Below the pieces are notes generated by a model. That model did not search any database. It saw only the letters and a program-made list of their open reading frames with translations, and was not told the origin of the DNA. A DNA stretch of 22,499 nucleotides from assembly GCA_016649785.1 (NCBI GenBank), contig JAENXB010000015.1, positions 1-22,499 of the forward strand, read 5' to 3'. The stretch comes from Flavobacteriaceae bacterium (lineage in GTDB: Bacteria; Bacteroidota; Bacteroidia; Flavobacteriales; Flavobacteriaceae). Below are positions 1 through 7,850 of the stretch, one piece after another; position 1 is the first letter of the stretch, and every line of letters starts with the position of its first letter. The position numbers were made by a program, and so were the translations under genes.

Positions 1-124
1 AATTTTTAACATCTATATCCTGTTAAAATTTCTATGAAATTTTTTCATTAAAAATGTTAATTTTACTGCAATTATTTTATTCTTTTTCTGATAGCATTTC
101 AGCTTCGGTTGCAATGCAATTGCC

Positions 125-132
125 TAAATTTG
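125..132 (+). promoter_or_regulatory. Candidate -7 element for the cysteine operon
   Basis: The octamer TAAATTTG matches the Bacteroidota -7 consensus TAnnTTTG exactly. It lies about 95 bp before the serine acetyltransferase ATG, giving a leader of roughly 90 nt. No convincing -33 TTTG sits 19-21 bp upstream, so the call rests on the -7 box alone. Bases 1-227 otherwise contain no gene I can support; an open frame runs through them but shows no family resemblance. Confidence 0.4.
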
Positions 133-227
133 AAATTCAAAAGTTGGAAAGTGTTATTATTGGGGTTTCTTTCGACTCAACTCTTCATAGCTTGCGGAAT
201 AAATATATAATTGAAAAAAAATTTATA

Positions 228-1022
228 ATGAACCTAAAGGAGATCATCCAAAAAATTCAGGATCAAAAGCAATTGCCAAACCTGAAATATTCCGTCAAGG
301 AAAAAACCGAAGCTTTTACAAAAAGATTGTTTTATACCCTTTTTGATGGGGCTACCCCGGTAGAAAAAAATATACATGGACTGGAGGAGGATTTTCAGGA
401 ATTGGTAACACTAGTTTGCTGGGAGGCTGGGCAACCTTGCGGCAAGATCTGGAATACTTACCTGGATTCGCTTCCCGGAATTTTGGAAAAATTGAGTTGT
501 GATGCCAAGGCTATCACATTGCATGATCCCGCAGCAAATTCGCTGGAAGAAGTTTACCTGGCTTATCCCGGCTTTTATGCCATTGCCATTTACAGGTTGA
601 GTCACGAACTGCATAAATTTGGATTGCCTCTGGTACCCCGTTTAATGACTGAATACGCCCACCGCCTAACCGGAACTGATATTAATCCCGGTGCGCAAAT
701 TGGAGTTCCGTTTTTTATAGATCACGCTACCGGCGTGGTAATTGGAGAAACTACGGTGATAAAGGACAATGTGAAAATATATCAGGGGGTTACTTTAGGG
801 GCATTGTCTGTAGACCGGACTTTGAGAAACACAAAAAGGCATCCCACCATTGAAGAAAATGTCACTATTTACGCCAATGCCACTATTTTGGGTGGAAATA
901 CCGTAATAGGAGCTAATAGCGTAATTGGGGGAAATGTCTGGCTTACCAAATCGGTGCCCGAAAACTCTATGGTTTCACACACCCCGCAAATCAATATTAA
1001 AAAGACTGTTAAAAATGAGTAA
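228..1022 (+). CDS. cysE: Serine O-acetyltransferase (EpsC/CysE-type)
   Basis: Transfers acetyl from acetyl-CoA to L-serine to give O-acetylserine, the first step of cysteine synthesis in the cytoplasm. The 264-residue product has a helical N-terminal half and a left-handed beta-helix built from hexapeptide repeats (about 150-245). The motif around DINPGAQIG and DHATGVVIGE is diagnostic; D151 and H166 are 15 residues apart, as are catalytic D143 and H158 of E. coli CysE. The frame is open back to an ATG at 54, but the ATG at 228 begins the conserved family sequence and follows an A-rich stretch. The C-terminus ends VKNE, without the terminal isoleucine that docks into CysK. The stop overlaps the next gene by 8 bp, so the two are very probably translationally coupled. 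Confidence 0.95.
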   Translation: MNLKEIIQKIQDQKQLPNLKYSVKEKTEAFTKRLFYTLFDGATPVEKNIHGLEEDFQELVTLVCWEAGQPCGKIWNTYLDSLPGILEKLSCDAKAITLHDPAANSLEEVYLAYPGFYAIAIYRLSHELHKFGLPLVPRLMTEYAHRLTGTDINPGAQIGVPFFIDHATGVVIGETTVIKDNVKIYQGVTLGALSVDRTLRNTKRHPTIEENVTIYANATILGGNTVIGANSVIGGNVWLTKSVPENSMVSHTPQINIKKTVKNE

Positions 1023-1899
1023 TTCTATATTAGACTTAATTGGAAACACACCTTTGGTTGAAACCCAAACTCTGATAAAAAATCCGAAAGTCAAACTTTT
1101 ACTGAAGCTGGAAGGACAAAATCCGGGCGGAAGTGTGAAAGATCGCGCTGCCTATAATATGATTAAAAGTGCGTTGGATCGCGGGGAAATTAACAGGGAA
1201 ACTAAATTAATTGAGGCCACAAGCGGTAATACAGGTATAGCACTGGCTATGATCGCGGGAATATTTAAACTTGATATTGAATTGGTAATGCCTGAAAACT
1301 CTACGATAGAGCGGGTACAAACAATGAAGGCTTACGGGGCAAAAGTAACTTTAACTTCTGCCGATGGCGGAATTGAAGCTGCCCGGGATTATGCGGAAGC
1401 AAAAGTAAAAGATGGAATATTTTTTATGATCAACCAGTTTGGCAATGAAGATAACTGGAAAGCGCATTATAATACTACCGGCCCTGAAATATGGAGGGAT
1501 ACAGATAAAAAGATCACTCATTTTGTTTCCTCCATGGGAACTACGGGAACAATTATGGGAACTTCCACCTTTTTAAAGGAAAAAAACAAGGATATCCAAA
1601 TTATAGGGGTTCAACCAACAGATGATTCCAAAATTCCCGGGATCAGGAAATGGCCTGAAGCTTATTTGCCTAAAATTTTTAATCCCAAAAAAGTTGACAG
1701 GATTATGGAAGTAAGCGAAGCAGAAGCAAAAAAAATGACCCAATATCTTGCAAAGCAAGAAGGGGTATTTGCGGGAATGAGCAGTGGGGGAGCAGCGGTG
1801 TCAGCGGTTAGGCTTTGTAACGAACTAGAAGAAGGAATTGTGGTGAGCATTGTTTGCGACAGGGGAGACAGATATTTATCATCAGATCTGTTTGAATAA
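1015..1899 (+). CDS. cysM: Cysteine synthase B (O-acetylserine sulfhydrylase)
   Basis: PLP-dependent fold-type II enzyme that makes cysteine from O-acetylserine and sulfide or thiosulfate, using the product of the preceding gene. The 294-residue protein shows NPGGSVKDR with the PLP lysine K42, the substrate loop EATSGNTG (68-75), the phosphate-binding SMGTTGT (173-179), and a C-terminal CDRGDRYLS block (281-289) typical of CysM rather than CysK. The start ATG lies inside the last codons of the acetyltransferase (ATGAGTAA overlap). A longer in-frame start at 925 lies wholly inside the upstream gene and adds no conserved sequence. The CysM/CysK split is by motif resemblance; the reaction itself is secure. 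Confidence 0.94.
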   Translation: MSNSILDLIGNTPLVETQTLIKNPKVKLLLKLEGQNPGGSVKDRAAYNMIKSALDRGEINRETKLIEATSGNTGIALAMIAGIFKLDIELVMPENSTIERVQTMKAYGAKVTLTSADGGIEAARDYAEAKVKDGIFFMINQFGNEDNWKAHYNTTGPEIWRDTDKKITHFVSSMGTTGTIMGTSTFLKEKNKDIQIIGVQPTDDSKIPGIRKWPEAYLPKIFNPKKVDRIMEVSEAEAKKMTQYLAKQEGVFAGMSSGGAAVSAVRLCNELEEGIVVSIVCDRGDRYLSSDLFE

Positions 1900-1903
1900 A
1901 AAA

Positions 1904-1934
1904 CGGTGAACAATTCATTTTTAATTGTTCACCG
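1904..1934 (-). terminator. Intrinsic terminator between convergent genes
   Basis: A perfect 12-bp inverted repeat (CGGTGAACAATT at 1904-1915 and its complement at 1923-1934) with a 7-nt loop. On the minus strand the hairpin is followed directly by a T-run (complement of the A-run at 1898-1903), so it best terminates the minus-strand gene at 1968. On the plus strand there is no T-run, but the hairpin lies just after cysM and may serve both genes. Confidence 0.8.
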
Positions 1935-1967
1935 CTTCTCAGTTAAGGGGGTGGTATTTATTGGGAT

Positions 1968-2522
1968 TTAATTGCTTACAACCCTGTCGCTTCCAATTCT
2001 ACTGGGAATGATTTTAATATTTTGTCTCTTATTATCTTTCTTTAGATTAATACGGTATATTTCTTTATTTAGCTTATCGCCATTGCCACTGGCAACATAT
2101 TTATTTTTAGCCATTGTCCAATCTTTGTAGTTAATATAGACCTCTCTTCGGATTTCTAATGGTAATACAATATCTTTAAACATTTGATTGGAATGAACCA
2201 TTTCACCATCTTTAGAATAAGTGGCATCTAAAAATCCCTTGCTACTTTTAAAACTAATAAGATAAGAATCGTAACCAGTTTCATTTATAGCTTGAATAAG
2301 TTCATTGACATCAAAGTTTTCTTTCACAAATTTAAGGGCATTTGATGAAAATTGTCCTATATAATTTTCCTTTATAACAACTTCATAAGTGTCTAAATCT
2401 GAAGTTGGAATAATGGTATATGGAGCAAATTCTACTTTAGTTTCCTTCAACTGGGTCACTTTTTGTGCTTGTCCTGTGGCAATCCCGCACACAATGAACA
2501 AAAAAACAATTAGAGTTTTCAT
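1968..2522 (-). CDS. Secreted PepSY-like protein of unknown function
   Basis: I do not recognise a characterised homologue. The 184-residue product begins with a clear Sec signal peptide (about residues 1-19, ending GQAQ), so it should be periplasmic. The rest reads as alternating strands and helices with two repeat-like units: a strand of the type ATYSKDGEMV, then a segment LPLEIRREVYINYKDW, then a strand ending near IYRINLKKD. That arrangement resembles the Bacteroidota PepSY-like (beta-lactamase-inhibitor-like) fold, which is inference from pattern only. The C-terminal 35 residues are very basic. It is a single-gene unit with its own -7 box and terminator. The CDS call is well supported by the signal peptide and these flanks; the fold is tentative. 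Confidence 0.82.
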   Translation of the reverse strand: MKTLIVFLFIVCGIATGQAQKVTQLKETKVEFAPYTIIPTSDLDTYEVVIKENYIGQFSSNALKFVKENFDVNELIQAINETGYDSYLISFKSSKGFLDATYSKDGEMVHSNQMFKDIVLPLEIRREVYINYKDWTMAKNKYVASGNGDKLNKEIYRINLKKDNKRQNIKIIPSRIGSDRVVSN

Positions 2523-2550
2523 GGCATTATAATTTAAGATTATTAATACT

Positions 2551-2558
2551 CAAATTTA
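2551..2558 (-). promoter_or_regulatory. -7 promoter element of the PepSY-like gene
   Basis: On the minus strand this reads TAAATTTG, an exact TAnnTTTG box, 28 bp before the ATG at 2522. A transcript starting some 5-7 nt downstream would have a leader of about 20-25 nt. A TTTG on the same strand (2573-2576) is too close to be a canonical -33. Confidence 0.55.
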
Positions 2559-2649
2559 GTTAAGATTAATTCCAAATAATACTACTTAAGTAGCACAAAT
2601 TCATCATTTAACAAATTAAATTTTTAAGAAAAGGGAAGAATAATGGATT

Positions 2650-3369
2650 TCATTTTTGTCCTGGATTGCGAAATTTTTGAAGTTCCAATAGACGCTGTAA
2701 CAGGCTAATATTTTTAATTTTCACGTGACTTCTGGAAATTTCAATCGCACCGCACTTTTTTAAATATTGAAGATGCCGGTTTACAACCGCCCTTGTAGAA
2801 CCTATTAAATTTGCAATTTCTTTGTTTGGCAGATCATTGATAAGTTCAAGATTGTTTGAATCTTCTTTTACATTTCTTATCAAAAGTTTTATTAATCGGG
2901 TAGGAATATCAGAAAAGGAAATATCAGAAACGAAGTTTTCCAGCAAGCGCATTTGTTTGCCCGCATAATTTAAAAGATTTAGATAGTGTTGTGGATTTTT
3001 GTTTAGCCATTCGCGAAGATCTACCATTGGAATAGCCAATACTTTTAAGCTGTCAAGGCTTTCGTAAAAAACAGTATGTTCGCATCCGTCCAAAAGACAA
3101 AAAAGGTCAAAAGAGTCGCTCTTGGCAAGTAAAAATAAGGTGATCTCTTTTCCGCTTTTAGGGTCCACCTGGTACATTTTCACCCTGCCGGAAAGTATAA
3201 TATAAAAATTGTGAAACCACTTTTCCTGGTTTAAGACACAGGTACTTTTAGGCCACTTTTCCTCATGAAACCTTGACAATAATTCATTGTAGGACTCTTT
3301 ATCCAAATTATTGAACAAGTGACAATTCTTCAATACCTTCTCATATTTGCTGGTATTTATCGGCTCCAT
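2650..3369 (-). CDS. Crp/Fnr-family transcriptional regulator
   Basis: A 239-residue protein with an N-terminal cyclic-nucleotide-binding-like beta-roll (about 15-125; conserved FYIILSGRVKMYQ at 55-67), a dimerisation helix (about 126-165) and a C-terminal winged helix-turn-helix (about 175-225). The recognition region is NKEIANLIGSTRAVVNRHLQYLKKCGAIEI. The phosphate-binding arginine/serine motif that holds cAMP in E. coli CRP is absent; that stretch reads EHTVFYES. The five cysteines (17, 44, 91, 96, 206) do not match the FNR iron-sulfur spacing. The effector therefore cannot be inferred. It diverges from the helicase gene across a 274-bp spacer, where a regulator of this kind could act on its own or the helicase promoter. 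Confidence 0.9.
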   Translation of the reverse strand: MEPINTSKYEKVLKNCHLFNNLDKESYNELLSRFHEEKWPKSTCVLNQEKWFHNFYIILSGRVKMYQVDPKSGKEITLFLLAKSDSFDLFCLLDGCEHTVFYESLDSLKVLAIPMVDLREWLNKNPQHYLNLLNYAGKQMRLLENFVSDISFSDIPTRLIKLLIRNVKEDSNNLELINDLPNKEIANLIGSTRAVVNRHLQYLKKCGAIEISRSHVKIKNISLLQRLLELQKFRNPGQK

Positions 3370-3612
3370 TTTTATATTTTAAAAAGATTTTTTAAAATTA
3401 ATGAGGAGGGAAAGAGAGCCAATTGAATATTGGTCTGGCTTTAATATTTCTATTCTTAACTTACAACCATTTTAACATTAGGAATGGAGAAAATGGTCTT
3501 TATAAACATAAATTATTAGTAAAATAAAGATAAACAAAATTTGAGCAATCCCATAAATGTAAATATTAAATTTTTAAACGTATAAACATTTTATTTAACC
3601 TTAAAAATCTGC

Positions 3613-3620
3613 TATTTTTG
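3613..3620 (+). promoter_or_regulatory. -7 promoter element of the helicase gene
   Basis: TATTTTTG is an exact TAnnTTTG match. A start site 5-7 nt downstream would fall near 3626-3628, on top of the in-frame TTG at 3626, which argues that translation begins at the ATG at 3644. The rest of the spacer (3370-3612) is very AT-rich and shows no gene. Confidence 0.55.
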
Positions 3621-3643
3621 CAAACTTGCTGAATATAGAAAAT

Positions 3644-5173
3644 ATGGGTGTTGAAACTTTTGGACTGGAAGAAAAGAAAAATGATAAAAAGCTTTATGAT
3701 TACCAACAGGTAGATATAGATAAGATATTTCAGGTTATTGATACCCACCCAAATCATTACAATTTATTGTATCAATTGCCTACCGGAGGAGGTAAAACGG
3801 TGATTTTTTCTCAAATTGTAAGAGAATATATTCAGCGCACAAATAAAAAAGTGCTCATTTTAACTCATCGCATCGAACTTTGTAAACAAACCTCCCAGAT
3901 GCTTTCTGAATTTGGGGTCCTTAATAAGATCATTAATTCCAAGGTTAAGGAATTGCCGGATCAGGAAGATTATATGTGTTTTGTGGCTATGGTTGAAACT
4001 CTTAACAACCGGCTGCACGATGAGAAACTGGAAATTAAGGATATCGGCCTTGTAATTATTGATGAGGCTCATTACAACTCCTTCAGGAAATTATTTAAAT
4101 TTTTTGAAAAATGCTTCATTCTTGGAGTTACCGCTACGCCACTGAGTTCCAATATAAAACTCCCGATGAAGGACAATTACAGGGAGCTTATTGTGGGTGA
4201 TTCTATTTTATCTTTAATTGGCAAAGGATTTTTGGCAAAAGCAGTGGTCTATTCTTACGATGTGGGATTGCAATCCCTGAAAGTTGGTATCAATGGGGAT
4301 TATACGGTGAAATCTTCGGAAGAATTGTATTCCAACCTGAGCATGCAGGAAAAGTTGCTCAATACCTATTTGGAGAGATCTCACGGAAAAAAAACCCTGA
4401 TTTTTAACAATGGGATCAATACCTCGAAAGAAGTATATGAAACTTTCAGAAACGCCGGATTTTCTATTCGTCATTTAGATAACACCACCAGCAAACAGGA
4501 TCGGAAACAAATCCTGAAATGGTTTAAACACACTCCTGATGCCATAGTTACCTCAGTAAGCATACTAACTACCGGTTTTGATGAACCTTCCGTAGAAACT
4601 ATTATTTTGAACCGTGCTACCAAATCCCTTACCTTATACTTTCAAATGATTGGCCGTGGTTCACGGGTACTTCCAAAGAAAGCTGAGTTTACGGTAATCG
4701 ATCTGGGGAACAATGTCGTGCGTTTTGGAAATTGGAGCGCTGCGGTAGATTGGAGACAGCTGTTTCGTTCTCCCGATTTCTATTTTGAAAACCTGCTGAG
4801 CGACGAAGAAATTGAACGGGAATTTAAATATGTGATGCCTCCCGAACTGAGAACCCAATTTGCCAAAAGTGCAGAAGTGGATTTTGATGTTGAGGCGGCA
4901 TATGATATCGTGATCAAGAAAGGATTAAAATCTAAAACTGTTCTTGAATGGTCTATGGACCAACATGTAAAAATGTGTTTTGAAAATAGTGAAGATGTTT
5001 TTGATGCCAGGTTATTGGCCAAGGAATTAAAGGATGATATAAGTTCAAGGATCAGGCAATACTCTTATTGCATTAGCAAAAGCACCAAAAATTACCGGGA
5101 ATGGCTGGAAGAAGATTACTCCAGGAAATTGCGCCAGCAGATCAATCAGGAATTTTTGTTGAAGACTGGTTAG
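3644..5173 (+). CDS. RadD-like SF2 DEAD/DEAH-box helicase
   Basis: A 509-residue superfamily 2 helicase of the RadD/YejH type. The N-terminal RecA-like domain has a DYQQ Q-motif region near residue 20, Walker A PTGGGKT (46-52), DEAH (140-143) and motif III VTATPL (162-167). The C-terminal RecA-like domain has TTGFDEP near 310-315 and motif VI QMIGRGSR (334-341). About 155 residues follow motif VI; they hold a conserved-looking aromatic block (NWSAAVDWRQLF) and charged helices that I cannot assign. E. coli RadD is longer (about 586 residues) and acts with SSB and RecA at stalled forks; a similar repair role here is inference. The gene stands alone, divergent from the Crp/Fnr-type gene. The ATG is preferred to the TTG at 3626 because of the promoter position. 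Confidence 0.88.
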   Translation: MGVETFGLEEKKNDKKLYDYQQVDIDKIFQVIDTHPNHYNLLYQLPTGGGKTVIFSQIVREYIQRTNKKVLILTHRIELCKQTSQMLSEFGVLNKIINSKVKELPDQEDYMCFVAMVETLNNRLHDEKLEIKDIGLVIIDEAHYNSFRKLFKFFEKCFILGVTATPLSSNIKLPMKDNYRELIVGDSILSLIGKGFLAKAVVYSYDVGLQSLKVGINGDYTVKSSEELYSNLSMQEKLLNTYLERSHGKKTLIFNNGINTSKEVYETFRNAGFSIRHLDNTTSKQDRKQILKWFKHTPDAIVTSVSILTTGFDEPSVETIILNRATKSLTLYFQMIGRGSRVLPKKAEFTVIDLGNNVVRFGNWSAAVDWRQLFRSPDFYFENLLSDEEIEREFKYVMPPELRTQFAKSAEVDFDVEAAYDIVIKKGLKSKTVLEWSMDQHVKMCFENSEDVFDARLLAKELKDDISSRIRQYSYCISKSTKNYREWLEEDYSRKLRQQINQEFLLKTG

Positions 5174-5290
5174 TATTGAGTATTGAGATTTTAGATTTTA
5201 GAAAATAGATAAAAGAATAAGGAGAATAAAGAGGGATTAGAGTTTTAGAATATTTCTCAGCGGAACTCTGCAGGAAATAAAAAACGGAAA

Positions 5291-5320
5291 TGTCATTCTG
5301 AACGATAGTGAAGAATCTTG
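5291..5320. repeat. TCATTCTGAAC-type intergenic repeat element
   Basis: The stretch from TGTCATTCTGAAC to GTGAAGAATCTTG forms an imperfect hairpin (5295-5303 against 5308-5316, 7 of 9 pairs, GATA loop). From memory it resembles a short dispersed intergenic element seen in many Bacteroidota genomes (TCATTCTGA...GAAGAATC). Only one copy is present in this window, so its repetitive nature rests on that recollection. Confidence 0.45.
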
Positions 5321-5333
5321 CGTACAAATTGGA

Positions 5334-5378
5334 CGAATCCCGAATTAACGAATCCCGAATTAACGAACCCCGAACGAA
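5334..5378. repeat. 15-bp tandem repeat, three units
   Basis: Two identical 15-bp units, CGAATCCCGAATTAA at 5334-5348 and 5349-5363, are followed by a diverged third unit at 5364-5378 (CGAACCCCGAACGAA). Each unit holds two CGAAT-like half-units. The array sits about 65 bp before aroC, upstream of its -7 box. The rest of the 5174-5442 spacer holds short TATTGAG and ATTTTAG duplications just after the helicase stop. Confidence 0.85.
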
Positions 5379-5419
5379 TATTTAACTGCCTTAGATTTTC
5401 AATTTGTTAGTTAAAAAAT

Positions 5420-5427
5420 TACATTTG
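5420..5427 (+). promoter_or_regulatory. -7 promoter element of aroC
   Basis: TACATTTG matches TAnnTTTG exactly and lies 15 bp before the aroC ATG, implying a leader of only about 10 nt. The nearest upstream TTTG (5403-5406) is too close for a standard -33 box. Confidence 0.5.
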
Positions 5428-5442
5428 TTGAAAATCAACTAA

Positions 5443-6507
5443 ATGGCTGGAAATTCCTTTGGAACACTATTTAAACTCACAACTTTTGGAGAATCGCATG
5501 GAACCGCAATAGGAGGCGTGATAGATGGCTGCCCTGCGGGAATCTCCCTGAATCTGGATAAAATCCAGGAAGAACTCGATAAGCGCAGGCCGGGACAATC
5601 GGCCATTGTGACTCAACGGAAAGAGCCTGACACGGTAGAATTCCTATCCGGAATATTTGAAGGAAAAACCACTGGTACTCCAATTGGCTTCGTGATCCGG
5701 AATGCCAATCAAAAATCAAACGATTATTCCCATATCAAAGATGCTTACAGGCCTTCCCACGCCGATTATACCTATGATGAAAAATATGGAGTTAGGGATT
5801 ATCGCGGCGGCGGGCGGTCTTCCGCTCGTGAAACAGCTTCCAGGGTTGTGGGAGGTGCAATTGCAAAACAGTTAATTCCCGAAATTTCTTTTATCACCTA
5901 TACGGCTTCGGTTGGGGATATAAGATTAGAGAAAGATTATAAAGACATCGATTTTAATTTAATCGAATCCAACCCGGTGCGTTGCCCAGATCCAGCTTTG
6001 GCAGAAAAAATGGAAGCGTATATCCGGGAGATCCGCTCACAAGGCGATACCGTAGGTGGAACCGTGAAATGCGTGATTAAAAATATGCCTAAGGGATTGG
6101 GAGAACCTGTTTTTGATAAACTTCACGCCCAGTTAGGCAAAGCCATGCTTTCAATAAACGCGGTTAAAGGTTTTGAAATTGGCAGCGGATTTGAAGGCAC
6201 TAAACTCAAAGGAAGCCAACACAACGATTTGTTTAACCCTGATGGTTCTACTGTCACAAATTTAAGTGGTGGCGTACAGGGCGGAATTTCAAACGGAATG
6301 GACATTTACTTCAGTGTTGCTTTTAAACCGGTTGCCACCATAATGCAAAAACAGCAAACCATCAATTCAAAAGGCGAAGAGGTTGAAATACAAGGAAAAG
6401 GAAGACATGACCCTTGTGTGGTTCCCCGGGCCGTTCCTATTGTGGAAGCGATGGCAGCTTTGGTCATTGCCGATTTCTGGCTTCAGAATAAAATATCCAA
6501 AATATAA
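5443..6507 (+). CDS. aroC: Chorismate synthase
   Basis: Final enzyme of the shikimate pathway: reduced-FMN-dependent anti-1,4-elimination of phosphate from EPSP to give chorismate. The 354-residue length is normal. Signatures are GESHG (16-20, catalytic H19), RPSHADYTYDEKYG (103-116, catalytic H106), RGGGRSSARET (121-131) and the C-terminal GRHDPCVVPRAVPIVEAM block (from about 320). The start is the first ATG, beginning the usual MAGNSFG sequence, and is supported by the promoter 15 bp upstream. The symporter gene follows after 26 bp on the same strand and may be co-transcribed, although no functional link is obvious. Confidence 0.97.
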   Translation: MAGNSFGTLFKLTTFGESHGTAIGGVIDGCPAGISLNLDKIQEELDKRRPGQSAIVTQRKEPDTVEFLSGIFEGKTTGTPIGFVIRNANQKSNDYSHIKDAYRPSHADYTYDEKYGVRDYRGGGRSSARETASRVVGGAIAKQLIPEISFITYTASVGDIRLEKDYKDIDFNLIESNPVRCPDPALAEKMEAYIREIRSQGDTVGGTVKCVIKNMPKGLGEPVFDKLHAQLGKAMLSINAVKGFEIGSGFEGTKLKGSQHNDLFNPDGSTVTNLSGGVQGGISNGMDIYFSVAFKPVATIMQKQQTINSKGEEVEIQGKGRHDPCVVPRAVPIVEAMAALVIADFWLQNKISKI

Positions 6508-6533
6508 TTTCAAATTGCTGAAAAATATATAGA

Positions 6534-7850
6534 ATGAAAAAATTAGCCCTGCATTGGCAGATTTTATTGGGAATGGCAACCGGAGTGATCTTTGCACTTA
6601 TCCTGACCAGATTTGACTGGGGTCCGGGATTTGTAAGCGACTGGATCAAGCCCTTTGGCAATATCTTTATCAATGCCCTTAAATTAATTGCAGTACCGCT
6701 AATTTTAGCATCCCTTATCAAAGGAATTTCCGATTTAAAGGATATTTCCAAACTCTCCAAAATGGGATTGCGCACAATTGTCACTTATATTATTACAACT
6801 GTAATAGCCGTTTCAATAGGCTTAACTCTGGTAAACCTTATTGAACCCGGAAAGGCAATTACCGATGAAACCCGTTCTGATCTCATCTCCAGTTATGAAA
6901 CCGATGCCTCTTCCAAAATTGAGGATGCCCATCGTCAAAAAGAAGCGGGTCCGTTACAAGCCCTTGAGGACATTGTGCCCAGCAATATTTTTGCGGCCGC
7001 CAGCGATAATGCCAGTATGTTACAGGTTATATTTTTCGCGATATTTTTCGGAATAGGCCTGATCCTTATTCCCGAGGCAACTGCCAAACCGGTAAAAGAC
7101 TTTTTTGACGGTTTTAACGAAGTTATCCTGAAATTAATAGACCTTATCATGCTCGCTGCGCCTTATGGAGTGTTTGCCTTACTGGCTTCATTGGTGGTGG
7201 AATCCCCCAGCACCGATCTGTTCGCAGCCCTTGGAATGTATGCTATTACGGTAATTTTGGGTCTTCTTATAATGATTGGGTTTTATGTTCTGATAGTTTG
7301 GATCTTTACAAAAAACACGCCTAAATTTTTTATTAACGGAATGGCTCCTGCACAGCTATTAGCTTTTTCAACCAGTTCCAGTGCGGCTACGCTGCCGGTA
7401 ACTATGGAAAGGGTTGAGGAGCATCTGGGAGTACATAAGGAAGTCGCGAGTTTTGTGCTTCCCATTGGCGCCACGATCAACATGGATGGCACCAGCCTTT
7501 ATCAGGCGGTAGCGGCCGTATTTATCGCGCAGGCCTTTGGAATGGACCTTTCAATGGGAGCACAGTTGGGAATTATTGTCACTGCAACCCTTGCATCCAT
7601 TGGCTCGGCAGCCGTTCCGGGAGCAGGAATGGTGATGTTGGTAATTGTGCTTGCACAAGCTGGAATTCCCGAAGCAGGATTGGCACTTATTTTTGCCATA
7701 GACCGGCCACTTGATATGTGCAGGACTACAGTAAATGTTACAGGGGACGCGGCAGTATCCATGGTCATCGCAAAATCTGTGGATAAATTAGGTCCGCCAA
7801 ATGTTAAAGACTGGGACGATAATTATAAGGTCGAAGAACAAAAAGCCTAA
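6534..7850 (+). CDS. Dicarboxylate/acidic amino acid:cation symporter (DAACS family)
   Basis: A 438-residue inner-membrane transporter of the GltP/DctA/GltPh family (elevator-type, trimeric), importing glutamate, aspartate or C4-dicarboxylates with Na+ or H+. Hydrophobic segments run through the protein. The hairpin HP1 serine motif is STSSSAATLP (279-288), the TM7 signature is NMDGT (316-320), HP2 is SIGSAAVPGAG (355-365), and TM8 carries D390, D394, R397, T398, N401 and D405. The TM8 positions coincide in numbering with the aspartate- and Na+-binding residues of GltPh. R397 favours an acidic substrate. A longer polar loop (about 105-150) separates TM3 and TM4. The stop overlaps the stop of the opposing DCC gene by 4 bp. 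Confidence 0.93.
   Translation: MKKLALHWQILLGMATGVIFALILTRFDWGPGFVSDWIKPFGNIFINALKLIAVPLILASLIKGISDLKDISKLSKMGLRTIVTYIITTVIAVSIGLTLVNLIEPGKAITDETRSDLISSYETDASSKIEDAHRQKEAGPLQALEDIVPSNIFAAASDNASMLQVIFFAIFFGIGLILIPEATAKPVKDFFDGFNEVILKLIDLIMLAAPYGVFALLASLVVESPSTDLFAALGMYAITVILGLLIMIGFYVLIVWIFTKNTPKFFINGMAPAQLLAFSTSSSAATLPVTMERVEEHLGVHKEVASFVLPIGATINMDGTSLYQAVAAVFIAQAFGMDLSMGAQLGIIVTATLASIGSAAVPGAGMVMLVIVLAQAGIPEAGLALIFAIDRPLDMCRTTVNVTGDAAVSMVIAKSVDKLGPPNVKDWDDNYKVEEQKA

Noticed and set aside
4..28. 8-bp inverted repeat TTTTAACA/TGTTAAAA at the window edge
   Set aside because: All-AT-type stem with no T-run placed for termination; too short to separate from chance in AT-rich DNA, and its upstream context is outside the window.
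54..227. In-frame extension of the serine acetyltransferase to an ATG at 54
   Set aside because: The extra 58 residues resemble no part of the family, and a -7 box at 125-132 would lie inside them. The ATG at 228 begins the conserved sequence.
925..1014. Upstream start for cysM
   Set aside because: It would lie entirely within the acetyltransferase gene and adds residues with no conservation.
5334..5378. CRISPR array
   Set aside because: Units are 15 bp, directly adjacent with no spacers, and there is no cas gene in the window.
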